Source: Akkermansiaceae bacterium
Lineage (GTDB): Bacteria; Verrucomicrobiota; Verrucomicrobiia; Verrucomicrobiales; Akkermansiaceae
Length of the DNA: 5,018 nt
Assembly: GCA_028293225.1 (NCBI GenBank)
Contig: JAQGPE010000346.1
Location: 1 to 5,018, forward strand
Direction of reading: 5' to 3'
Positions within the stretch are counted from its first letter, which is position 1. Each line of letters starts with the position of its first letter. The notes beneath the pieces were generated by a model. That model did not search any database, was not told the origin of the DNA, and saw only the letters and a list, made by a program, of their open reading frames with translations. Below, piece by piece: positions 1 to 5,018 of the stretch. The position numbers and the translations under genes were made by a program.

Positions 1-567
1 CAACACCGCCTCCCGGGCGATTTCGGAAAGCCCGGGATCGCGTCGTTCCTCCGGCTGGTTCAGGAGGGTCAGCACGGTCCCCACACCTGCCGCTTGCAGC
101 AGGGCGACGGCCCGCTCCTCACTGACCCGCAGGCGGCCTGCCAGCGCGATGTTCCTGACCCGCCGCCGCAGCACTTCCAGCCCCGCCGCGACCGCCGGCG
201 GCATTGGACCGGATTCCGGGTGGCTGCTCATGATCGCGAACAATCCGGGATGGCTCAGGCCAAAGGCAACGTGCATGTCCCAGCCATCGCGGAGATCCTG
301 CACTGGATCGGGATGCGGCGTGCGGCTGGCTTTCCCCGCGACATAAGCGGCCAATCCCTCCTCGGCGACGGCATCGAGCAGCCCCCGTTTGTCGCCGAAC
401 AGCCGGTAGATCGTCGGCGCCTGCACCGCCGCCGCCGCTGCCACCGCCCGGGTGGTGGCCGCATCGCGACCGCCCGTCGCAATGAGCGCGGAGGCTGCGG
501 TCAGGATTCTCTTCCGGACGTCATCACCAGGGGAGGGTGGCTCGCTGCTGACATCCGGCTTCTTCAC
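1..567 (-). CDS. TetR/AcrR-family transcriptional regulator (C-terminus cut by window edge)
   Basis: Read on the minus strand, an uninterrupted frame of 189 codons runs from a GTG at 567-565 to the window edge, so the C-terminus is missing. Residues about 17-66 form a TetR-type DNA-binding domain. The helix starting [17 protein letters not shown] is followed by a helix-turn-helix ending in [18 protein letters not shown], where the T-IY-F-K-LL pattern is the family signature. The rest is a mostly helical ligand-binding and dimerisation domain, too variable to name a ligand. An in-frame TGA lies five codons upstream of the GTG and no other plausible start lies before the HTH, so the GTG start is well supported; its ribosome site is weak (a TGAGG about 13 bases upstream). 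Family members repress as dimers and release DNA on binding a small molecule. The gene is divergent from an NmrA-like oxidoreductase with 78 bases between the starts, so it probably regulates that gene and itself. About 190-200 residues is normal for the family, so little is likely missing. Confidence 0.93.
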   Translation of the reverse strand, partial: MKKPDVSSEPPSPGDDVRKRILTAASALIATGGRDAATTRAVAAAAAVQAPTIYRLFGDKRGLLDAVAEEGLAAYVAGKASRTPHPDPVQDLRDGWDMHVAFGLSHPGLFAIMSSHPESGPMPPAVAAGLEVLRRRVRNIALAGRLRVSEERAVALLQAAGVGTVLTLLNQPEERRDPGLSEIAREAVL

Positions 568-597
568 GGCGGCAAAATAACCTCAGCTCGTTTCCGG

Positions 598-645
598 CGA
601 TATTAAAAACTTGTTAACACCGATATTCACCGTTAACGGGAATGT
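598..645. promoter_or_regulatory. Divergent intergenic region with two GTTAAC-centred palindromes (candidate TetR operator)
   Basis: Two perfect palindromes lie in the short gap between the divergent tetR and SDR genes: TGTTAACA at 612-619 and CCGTTAACGG at 630-639. Their centres are 19 bases apart, close to two helical turns. The heptamer CGATATT also occurs twice, at 598-604 and 621-627. This AT-rich patch stands out from the GC-rich genes around it. Paired dyads between a TetR gene and its divergent neighbour are a usual operator arrangement. A possible but poor promoter for the plus-strand gene is TTGTTA (611-616), a 17-base spacer and TAACGG (634-639); this would leave an almost leaderless mRNA. 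The palindromes are directly visible; the operator and promoter roles are inferred. Confidence 0.45.
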
Positions 646-1560
646 GTGAGCACTGCTAACATCGTGAATTTGTCCTCTTCCGCCCAGCCCTTCATCGTCG
701 TCACCGGCGCGACCGGACTGCTGGGCGAGTCGATCGTTAGAGAACTTCTCACCCGGGTCCGGGCGGATCGGGTGGGCGTCAGCGTCCGGGACTCCGGCAC
801 AGCCTCCGCCCTGGCAGACCTCGGCGTGCGGGTTCGCCAAGGAAACTTCGAGGACCCGGAAAGCCTGCGCCACGCCTTCGAAGGCGCTTCACAGCTGCTC
901 CTTGTCTCATCGAACGCCATGGCCTACGGCGGCGATACCCTGGCCCAGCACCGCACCGCCATCGCGGCCGCCCGCGCCGCTGGCATCGGTCGCATCGTCT
1001 ACACCAGCCACATGGCCGCGAGCGCCTCTTCCGCCTTTCCTCCGATGCGCAGTCACGCCGCGACCGAGGAAATGCTGCAACAGTCCGGGATCCCTTGGAC
1101 CGCCCTTCGCCACGGCTTCTATGCCGCCAGCGGCATCGCCATGCTCGGTGACGCTCTCCAGACGGGCGAACTCGCAGCGCCGGCAGATGGCCGCTTTTCG
1201 TGGACCGCCCATGCCGACCTGGCGGAGGCCGCCGCCATCATTCTCGCGAACGAAGGCTGCTACGACGGACCGACCCCGCCGCTCACCGGCTCACAGGCGC
1301 TCGACCTTTCCGACATGACCGCGATCGCCTCGGAACTCCTCCACAAACCGGTCCAACGCCTGACCCTCACCGACGGCGAAATGCGCGACAAATTGGCGGC
1401 GCGCGGCACCCCACCCGGCGTCATAGACATGATCCTGGGACTCTACCTCGCGGCCCGCAACGGCGAGTTCGCCGCCGTCGACCCGGCTCTTGAAAAGTTG
1501 CTCGGCCGTCCCCCCATCACCATGCGAACCCTGATCGCGCAGAAAATCGATCACCCGTGA
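646..1560 (+). CDS. NmrA/QOR2-like NAD(P)-dependent atypical SDR oxidoreductase
   Basis: This 304-residue protein belongs to the NmrA-like atypical short-chain dehydrogenases. Near the N-terminus, FIVVTGATGLLGESIV gives the dinucleotide-binding G21-x-x-G24-x-x-G27 loop of a Rossmann fold. R48-D49 at the end of the second strand is where NADP-preferring relatives keep an arginine. GNFEDPESL (66-74), IVYTS (117-121) and H137-x-x-TE (to 141) followed by SGIPWTALRHGFY (147-159) match the order of motifs in quinone oxidoreductase 2 (YtfG/QOR2) relatives. The classical SDR Y-x-x-x-K catalytic pair is not evident, as is usual in this subgroup. The length is slightly above the roughly 285 residues of QOR2. 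The likely role is cytoplasmic NADPH-dependent reduction of a quinone or similar electrophile, or redox sensing; the substrate cannot be read from sequence. The GTG at 646 is taken as start, with a GGGA just upstream; another GTG at 664 also precedes the nucleotide-binding loop and cannot be excluded. Divergence from tetR suggests repression by that regulator. Confidence 0.9.
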   Translation: MSTANIVNLSSSAQPFIVVTGATGLLGESIVRELLTRVRADRVGVSVRDSGTASALADLGVRVRQGNFEDPESLRHAFEGASQLLLVSSNAMAYGGDTLAQHRTAIAAARAAGIGRIVYTSHMAASASSAFPPMRSHAATEEMLQQSGIPWTALRHGFYAASGIAMLGDALQTGELAAPADGRFSWTAHADLAEAAAIILANEGCYDGPTPPLTGSQALDLSDMTAIASELLHKPVQRLTLTDGEMRDKLAARGTPPGVIDMILGLYLAARNGEFAAVDPALEKLLGRPPITMRTLIAQKIDHP

Positions 1561-1581
1561 TCATGAGTCCCTCGAAAGACC

Positions 1582-1690
1582 GTGAGCAAAACTGACCTAC
1601 GGCAGCATCCGTACTTCGAAATCCAAACCCAAATCCCTGCCTTTGATCGGTGGAATCTGCGTAATCCGAAAAATCAGTGAGCAACTGACC
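1582..1690. repeat. Imperfect direct repeat pair, GTGAGCAA(AA)CTGACC
   Basis: The 16-mer at 1582-1597 (GTGAGCAAAACTGACC) recurs at 1677-1690 as GTGAGCAACTGACC, differing only by a two-base deletion. The copies start 95 bases apart and flank the non-coding stretch between the SDR and lipoprotein genes. They could be traces of a small insertion or of local duplication. No transposase or terminal inverted repeats are present, so a mobile origin is not shown. Confidence 0.4.
1646..1681. repeat. Degenerate 9-bp periodic array (ATC every nine bases)
   Basis: Four consecutive 9-mers each begin with ATC: ATCGGTGGA (1646), ATCTGCGTA (1655), ATCCGAAAA (1664) and ATCAGTGAG (1673). Read on the minus strand this gives GAT at 9-base intervals, including GATTACGCA and GATTCCACC. 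It sits in the 245-base gap between the SDR stop and the lipoprotein start, which holds no supported gene. The pattern resembles short GATTACGCAGATT-like arrays that I recall from intergenic regions of Verrucomicrobia, Planctomycetes and Bacteroidetes; that likeness is from memory, not from a search. The function is unknown. Confidence 0.45.
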
Positions 1691-1805
1691 CGAACCCCGG
1701 AAAAGAGCGGCCGCTCCACTCGTCCCCAATGCCTTCCCAGGTGATTTCCCGGATACTCGCTTAAGTCTTGTGAAAGAAGCGGGTGGCCATTTGGCTACTC
1801 ATGTC

Positions 1806-2252
1806 ATGCATCGCCTCATCTCCCTCCTGGGCGTTCTTTATCTCTCCTCCTGCGCCGGCCGCATGGCCGAGTCGCCGCTGCGCGATTCTACGGGAACTCC
1901 GATGGTGATCCGCATCCCAAAGGTGCCGAAGGGCAGCCTGCCGCGGCCGGTCGACGTGATGGCCATCGACGCGAAACTCTTCGCCAACTCCAGCCGCCAG
2001 GACATGATCGATCGCCAGCTGCCGGAGCTGAAAGGCACCGGCCGCGCCGCCGCCCTGGTCGATGGCCTGACCGGCGAGGTGAAGACCCTCCGCGGTGAAG
2101 TCTTCCACGCCTATTTCCCGCTGGTGAAAGTCCAGGCCGTCACCTCCCAGGAACGTGCCAATGCCGCTGCCAATGGCATGGCTGCCGAGCTTTACCTGGA
2201 AGCCAGGAAAAACTACCAGCTCTACCCGATGACCGGCCTGGCCGTGCGCTGA
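1806..2252 (+). CDS. Small predicted lipoprotein of unknown function
   Basis: Starting at the ATG at 1806, this encodes a 148-residue protein. The N-terminus MHRLISLLGVLYLSSCAG is a compact lipoprotein signal: a basic residue at 3, a hydrophobic core at 4-13, and a lipobox L13-S14-S15-C16. Cys16 would be lipidated after signal peptidase II cleavage; Ala at +2 gives no inner-membrane retention signal. The frame is open back to a GTG at 1770, but that start would bury the signal behind 12 extra residues, so 1806 is preferred. Neither start has a convincing ribosome site. The mature part (about 132 residues) has a basic, proline-containing segment (VIRIPKVPKGSLPRP) and a C-terminal helical-looking stretch rich in Ala and Glu ending in a short YQLYPMTGLAVR tail. 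I recognise no family. It is convergent with the SGNH hydrolase cluster and separated from the SDR gene by 245 bases, so it is probably transcribed alone. Coding status rests on the lipobox and GC-rich codon use. Confidence 0.72.
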   Translation: MHRLISLLGVLYLSSCAGRMAESPLRDSTGTPMVIRIPKVPKGSLPRPVDVMAIDAKLFANSSRQDMIDRQLPELKGTGRAAALVDGLTGEVKTLRGEVFHAYFPLVKVQAVTSQERANAAANGMAAELYLEARKNYQLYPMTGLAVR

Positions 2253-2353
2253 GAGCCTGTCTGGAAAATCATCCCGTCCTGGTTTCGCGGCTCAGAGCAG
2301 TGCACCGGTAGCCCGAACCTTCACTCAAGCGGTCTCTGCCCTAAGCTTCAAAA

Positions 2354-2378
2354 CTTCGCGCTCTTGGCGTCTTGGCGG
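2354..2378. repeat. Short CTTGGCG tandem between convergent genes
   Basis: In the 165-base gap between the lipoprotein stop and the hydrolase stop, CTTCGCGCT (2354-2362) is followed by CTTGGCGT (2363-2370) and CTTGGCGG (2371-2378), a near-tandem 8-mer. On the minus strand it reads CCGCCAAGACGCCAAG, just downstream of the hydrolase gene. I recall similar CGCCAAGA-type strings as dispersed intergenic sequences in several GC-rich phyla; this is memory, not a search. The gap contains no clear stem-loop with a T-run and no supported gene. It also holds a loop-less CCGGCCGG palindrome at 2409-2416. Confidence 0.4.
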
Positions 2379-2417
2379 TTCAATTTTCCGGATCAGCGCT
2401 CCCTGAGACCGGCCGGC

Positions 2418-3167
2418 TTACTTCATCGCCTTCTCCAGCGCCTCGGCCCAGATCGCGTAGCCTTCCTCGGTCGGGTGCACCCCGTCGGACATCAGGCTGA
2501 CCGGCAGCTTGCCGTCCGGTTGCAGGAATTTCGCGGACAGGTCGATGAAGGTCAGCTTCTTCTCAGCCGCGATCTTCGCCAGCCGCAGATTGAGTTCCTT
2601 CACGAAAGTCCGCTTCGGATCCGAAGGCTCCGCCCCGCGCGGGAAAATGCCCATCAGGATGATCTTCGACTCCGGGCTCTTCGCCGTGACCGTCTCCAGA
2701 ATCTTCTGCACGCCTTCGGCGGTTTCCTCGGGAGTGTTCTCCGGAGCGTGGCTGGTGCCGGACGAGTTGTTGGTGCCGATGTTCACCACCACCCACTTTG
2801 GCTTCAGGCCGTCGAACTCGCCGTGATCCAGCCGCCAGAGCACGTTCTGGGTACGATCCCAGCCGTAGCCCAGGTTCAGCACCTTCCGGTCGCCGAAAAG
2901 CTTCGCCCATGATTTCGGCCCCACCACCCGCGAGCCGGTGGTAAATGGCGGCCCGTCCCAGAAATGCGTGATCGAGTCGCCGATCATCACCACCTCCGGC
3001 TGGAGCTTGTCCTTCGCCGCCATCACATCCTCATGGCGCTGATACCAGTCGTAGCAGTCGCCCTCCAGCTTCGGCACCGGGACGATGGCGGTGTTGGCCG
3101 CCACCACGCCCACCAACGTCATGCCCGTCAGGAGCCATCCGGCCATGCCACGCATCAGCTTGTTCAT
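2418..3167 (-). CDS. Exported SGNH/GDSL hydrolase (PAF-acetylhydrolase-like esterase)
   Basis: This 249-residue protein carries all four SGNH blocks. Block I is VVMIGDSITHFW (59-70) with nucleophile Ser65. Block II is NLGYGWDRTQNVLWRL (98-113), containing the oxyanion glycine. Block III is NIGTNN (129-134) with Asn133. Block V is SDGVHPTEEGY (227-237) with the Asp228/His231 pair. GDSIT together with the WDRTQNVLWRL segment resembles the platelet-activating-factor acetylhydrolase beta/gamma type, a group common in Verrucomicrobia and Planctomycetes. In these bacteria such enzymes are usually carbohydrate or lipid esterases; the substrate here is unknown. Residues 1-24, with MNKLMR and a hydrophobic core ending VVAA, look like a Sec signal peptide, so it should act in the periplasm or outside. 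The catalytic set is complete, suggesting an active enzyme. The ATG lies 10 bases after the stop of the preceding FGE-like gene, with only a weak CTGGG upstream, so translation is probably coupled in an operon. Confidence 0.94.
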   Translation of the reverse strand: MNKLMRGMAGWLLTGMTLVGVVAANTAIVPVPKLEGDCYDWYQRHEDVMAAKDKLQPEVVMIGDSITHFWDGPPFTTGSRVVGPKSWAKLFGDRKVLNLGYGWDRTQNVLWRLDHGEFDGLKPKWVVVNIGTNNSSGTSHAPENTPEETAEGVQKILETVTAKSPESKIILMGIFPRGAEPSDPKRTFVKELNLRLAKIAAEKKLTFIDLSAKFLQPDGKLPVSLMSDGVHPTEEGYAIWAEALEKAMK

Positions 3168-3177
3168 TGGGCCCAGC

Positions 3178-4668
3178 CTATTCGCCCGGCAGGATCATGC
3201 GGAAGCCCAAATCGGGTCTGCGCAGGGTCCGCTCGGTCGTCCATTCGCGGGCCAGCGCTCCGCCGCCGATTCGGAGATAGGAAGCCCCCACGATCACATG
3301 GCTTTTCGCGCCCAGCGGGTTCGCCGGGTTGATCACTTCGTCCTGGGTCCACTCCGCCACGGAGCCGGCCATGCCGTAGAGGCCCGCGGGTGTGCGATCG
3401 GTGACCGGGATTTCCTGCACCGGGCTCCAGACCGCCGGCACCAGTTTCAGGGGATTGTCCAGGCCCGTGCGCAGAGCGGCGAACCACTCCTCCTGCGTCG
3501 GCAGGCGTCCGCCGCGCTGCTGGCAGAAAGCCACCGCGTCCCACCAGTCGATGTTCACCACCGGGCACTCCAGCGACATCAGGTGCCCCTGCCACAGCGT
3601 CTTGTTTTTCGCGGCGGCCAGCATGGCCTCCCAGTCGGCGGGCAGGTGATCGCTCTTCGCCACCGGCTGGCCCGGGTCGTCGTAGGTGGTCTTGAGCTTC
3701 GGCGACATCCGCCGCAGTTCGTCCAGGAAATCGCGATACTCGCGGATGGTCACCTCATGACCGGAAATCTCGAAACTCGCCAGCGTCTCCTCGCCGCCGT
3801 CCGGCGTCGGGTGCGTGCCCGCGGAGATCGACACCGGCCCGGGCAGTGTTTCCGCCGGAGCTTCGCGACTGTTCTTCATGGCGAAAAACAGCGTCACCGC
3901 CGTGGCGGCCAGCACCAGTCCGCCCCAGAAAGCGCTCGAGCCGCCGCGGTTCTTCTTCTTCGCCGGCCCCATCTGGGCATCCGGATCCGGTTGGGAATCC
4001 GTCAACTGCTGCTCGATCTGCACCGTGTAGTCGCGCACCTCCGCCCAGGAAAGCGGCTGCTCCAGACCCTCGCCGCGCATCCACGCCAGCAGCGTGTTCA
4101 TCCGCGAAGCGCCCGGCAGACCGTCCGCCAGCAGCAGTTGCAGTTGCCGTCCCAGCGTCGCGATGTCCGCCGCCGACCGCTCCGGCTCACGCGGACCCGC
4201 GCAGGCGATGTTCGCCAGCCGCAGGATGCCGTGCGTATCCAGGTAGATCGCCCCGAGCTCCAGCGGCAGGGTCTGGATCCCTTCGGCCTCCAGTTGCAGC
4301 ATCGCTTCGGAGAGCCGTCCCAGCACATTCGCCATCACCACCGGCTGCAGCCCTTCACGCGCCGCGGTCCGGTCCGCCAGCGTCGAGCCCGGCAGCCGCT
4401 CCATGACCACGAAACACTGGTCCTCGGTCGAGACCGCTTCGTAGACCGATCCGACCACCGGCAGATTGATCGAGGCCCGCGCCCGCACATCGGCCAGAAA
4501 GACTTCGCGCAGTTCCAGCGCCTGCTGCTTCAGCTCCACCAGCACCACCGGCCGGCCGATCGAGACCTGCTCGGCCAGCCACGTCAGGGTCTGGGTCCGG
4601 TCTTCCAACAGGAGGTCGAGACGATAGTCGCCAAGAACCGTGCCAGCCCGTCCGCGCGGATTTTCCAT
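3178..4668 (-). CDS. Degenerate kinase-like / TM / FGE-sulfatase-like fusion protein
   Basis: This 496-residue protein has three parts. Residues about 11-222 resemble a Ser/Thr kinase fold (GDYRL start, FVVMERLPGSTL hinge region at 86-97, LDTHGILRLANIA at 143-155) but the catalytic landmarks are lost. There is no glycine-rich loop, the VAIK lysine position reads VVLVEL, the HRD-to-N loop reads LPLELGAIYL, and DFG is replaced by ANI. It is therefore probably a pseudokinase. A KKKNR stretch (237-241) precedes one membrane helix (about 246-264), giving an N-in topology. Residues about 279-496 are FGE-sulfatase-like: FEISGHEVTIREYRDF (299-314), CPVVNIDWWDAVAFC (368-382), GGRLPTQEEW (386-395), GLYGMAGSVAEW (429-440) and the terminal GFR (488-490). 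The cysteine pair that FGE uses is absent from the VGASYLRIGGG segment (460-470), so FGE catalysis is unlikely. Chlamydial Pkn1 has a comparable kinase plus FGE layout. AAGGA lies six bases before the ATG. The gene sits between two close minus-strand neighbours. Confidence 0.85.
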   Translation of the reverse strand: MENPRGRAGTVLGDYRLDLLLEDRTQTLTWLAEQVSIGRPVVLVELKQQALELREVFLADVRARASINLPVVGSVYEAVSTEDQCFVVMERLPGSTLADRTAAREGLQPVVMANVLGRLSEAMLQLEAEGIQTLPLELGAIYLDTHGILRLANIACAGPREPERSAADIATLGRQLQLLLADGLPGASRMNTLLAWMRGEGLEQPLSWAEVRDYTVQIEQQLTDSQPDPDAQMGPAKKKNRGGSSAFWGGLVLAATAVTLFFAMKNSREAPAETLPGPVSISAGTHPTPDGGEETLASFEISGHEVTIREYRDFLDELRRMSPKLKTTYDDPGQPVAKSDHLPADWEAMLAAAKNKTLWQGHLMSLECPVVNIDWWDAVAFCQQRGGRLPTQEEWFAALRTGLDNPLKLVPAVWSPVQEIPVTDRTPAGLYGMAGSVAEWTQDEVINPANPLGAKSHVIVGASYLRIGGGALAREWTTERTLRRPDLGFRMILPGE

Positions 4669-4674
4669 GATGAA

Positions 4675-4679
4675 TCCTT
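4675..4679 (-). promoter_or_regulatory. Shine-Dalgarno site of the kinase-like/FGE gene, overlapping the upstream stop
   Basis: On the minus strand AAGGA is placed six bases before the ATG at 4668, and its first two bases are the last two of the upstream TAA stop (4680-4678). This is the clearest ribosome site in the window. It fixes the start and points to coupled translation of the two genes. Confidence 0.7.
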
Positions 4680-5013
4680 AGCGGGGCAGGGGATAGGGAT
4701 CCGCCGGACGGATCTGCGGCACGCTGGCCTGCGCCCGGCTGCCCGGCTTGCCCGGCAGCACCGATCCGCCATTCATGTCGACGATGTCCTCCGGCTGCAG
4801 GAAATCGGGCGCCATCGGGTCCAGCATCGGCTGCTGCTGTTGAGTAAGCACCGGCGAGTTTGCCGTGGCCGCCTGGGTCGCCAGGTGCCGCGGCCAGGCG
4901 TAGGTGTCGATCGCCTCGCCCTTGTAGTGCAGCTCTACCACCTGGCCGTAGTACTTGCGCTTCCCGTAGAGTTGGATCTGCTGCTCTCTCTGGTTTTTGA
5001 TTATGTAGGTCAC
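4678..5013 (-). CDS. Gln/Pro-rich protein of unknown function (start uncertain, possibly beyond the window)
   Basis: The frame encodes at least 111 residues, ending nine bases before the kinase-like/FGE gene. The first in-window start is a GTG at 5013, but the frame stays open through the last bases of the window, so the true start may lie outside. The first visible codons are AT-richer than the rest, which is common near a gene start and mildly favours a start at or close to 5013. Residues 1-45 look like beta strands rich in Tyr, Lys and Gln (YIIKNQREQQIQLYGKRKY, then VVELHYKGEAIDTYAW). The rest appears disordered: a QQQQ run near residue 60, repeated Pro, and a PLPR end. If 5013 is the start, there is no signal peptide or membrane segment. 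I do not recognise the family. The tight spacing and shared Shine-Dalgarno overlap place it in the same transcript as the next two genes, so it may be a partner of the membrane protein. Confidence 0.68.
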   Translation of the reverse strand: MTYIIKNQREQQIQLYGKRKYYGQVVELHYKGEAIDTYAWPRHLATQAATANSPVLTQQQQPMLDPMAPDFLQPEDIVDMNGGSVLPGKPGSRAQASVPQIRPADPYPLPR

Positions 5014-5018
5014 CTGGA

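Noticed and set aside
94..606. Long plus-strand open frame (170 residues) opposite the tetR gene
   Set aside because: Its translation is Arg/Pro/Gly-rich with no family resemblance, and it lies antisense to a clear TetR protein; it is a by-product of high GC content.
1549..1562. Inverted repeat GATCAC-CC-GTGATC across the SDR stop codon, considered as a terminator
   Set aside because: The loop is only two bases and no T-run follows, so an intrinsic terminator is not supported.
1705..1716. 12-base perfect palindrome GAGCGGCCGCTC
   Set aside because: It has no loop and no T-run, so it is not a terminator, and no second copy was seen to suggest an operator; likely chance in GC-rich sequence.
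1517..1729. Minus-strand 70-residue open frame over the SDR 3' end and the following gap
   Set aside because: Its TDFSDYADSTDQ section is just the 9-bp periodic array translated. There is no ribosome site and it overlaps the SDR coding end.
1770..1805. Upstream GTG start for the lipoprotein gene
   Set aside because: It would add 12 residues before the signal sequence and has no ribosome site; the ATG at 1806 gives a proper lipoprotein signal peptide.
2253..2300. GAGCC/GGCTC inverted repeat after the lipoprotein gene, considered as a terminator
   Set aside because: A five-base stem with a loop of about 30 bases and no T-run is too weak to call.
2364..2912. Plus-strand 182-residue open frame antisense to the SGNH hydrolase
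   Set aside because: The opposite strand carries all four SGNH blocks and a signal peptide; this frame is Arg/Leu-rich with no recognisable domain.
3846..4406. Plus-strand 186-residue open frame antisense to the kinase-like/FGE gene
   Set aside because: The translation is low-complexity Pro/Ala/Arg/Ser, typical of an antisense frame in GC-rich DNA.

Overview
The window is GC-rich bacterial chromosome. The gene types fit a member of the PVC superphylum, most likely Verrucomicrobiota. The pointers are a secreted SGNH hydrolase of the platelet-activating-factor-acetylhydrolase-like type, a kinase-like domain joined to a formylglycine-generating-enzyme (FGE)-like domain (an architecture also known from chlamydial Pkn1), and weak or absent Shine-Dalgarno sequences on several genes. 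This placement is an inference from gene content; no rRNA or other phylogenetic marker is present.

Layout. (1) 1-567, minus strand: a TetR/AcrR-family repressor whose C-terminus runs off the left edge. (2) 568-645: a short divergent intergenic region carrying two palindromes with GTTAAC cores, a plausible operator and promoter zone. (3) 646-1560, plus strand: an NmrA/QOR2-like NAD(P)-binding atypical short-chain dehydrogenase, divergent from the tetR gene and probably its target. (4) 1561-1805: non-coding, with a degenerate 9-bp periodic array and an imperfect direct repeat. (5) 1806-2252, plus strand: a small predicted lipoprotein of unknown function. (6) 2253-2417: non-coding gap between convergent genes, with a short CTTGGCG tandem. 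(7) 5013-2418, minus strand: a tightly packed three-gene cluster with gaps of about 10 bases. In transcription order it encodes a Gln/Pro-rich protein of unknown function (start uncertain, at or beyond the right edge), a 496-residue degenerate kinase-like/TM/FGE-like protein, and an exported SGNH/GDSL esterase.

Two functional units are visible. The tetR/SDR pair looks like a standard locally regulated oxidoreductase, perhaps responding to an electrophile or quinone. The minus-strand cluster is more unusual. Its central protein has a kinase-like cytoplasmic region that lacks the recognisable catalytic residues, one predicted membrane helix, and a presumably extracytoplasmic FGE-like domain that lacks the active-site cysteine pair. 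It is translated immediately before a secreted hydrolase. A membrane-anchored binding or scaffold role linked to that hydrolase is possible but inferred. I saw no RNA genes, CRISPR array, transposase, att site or replication origin.
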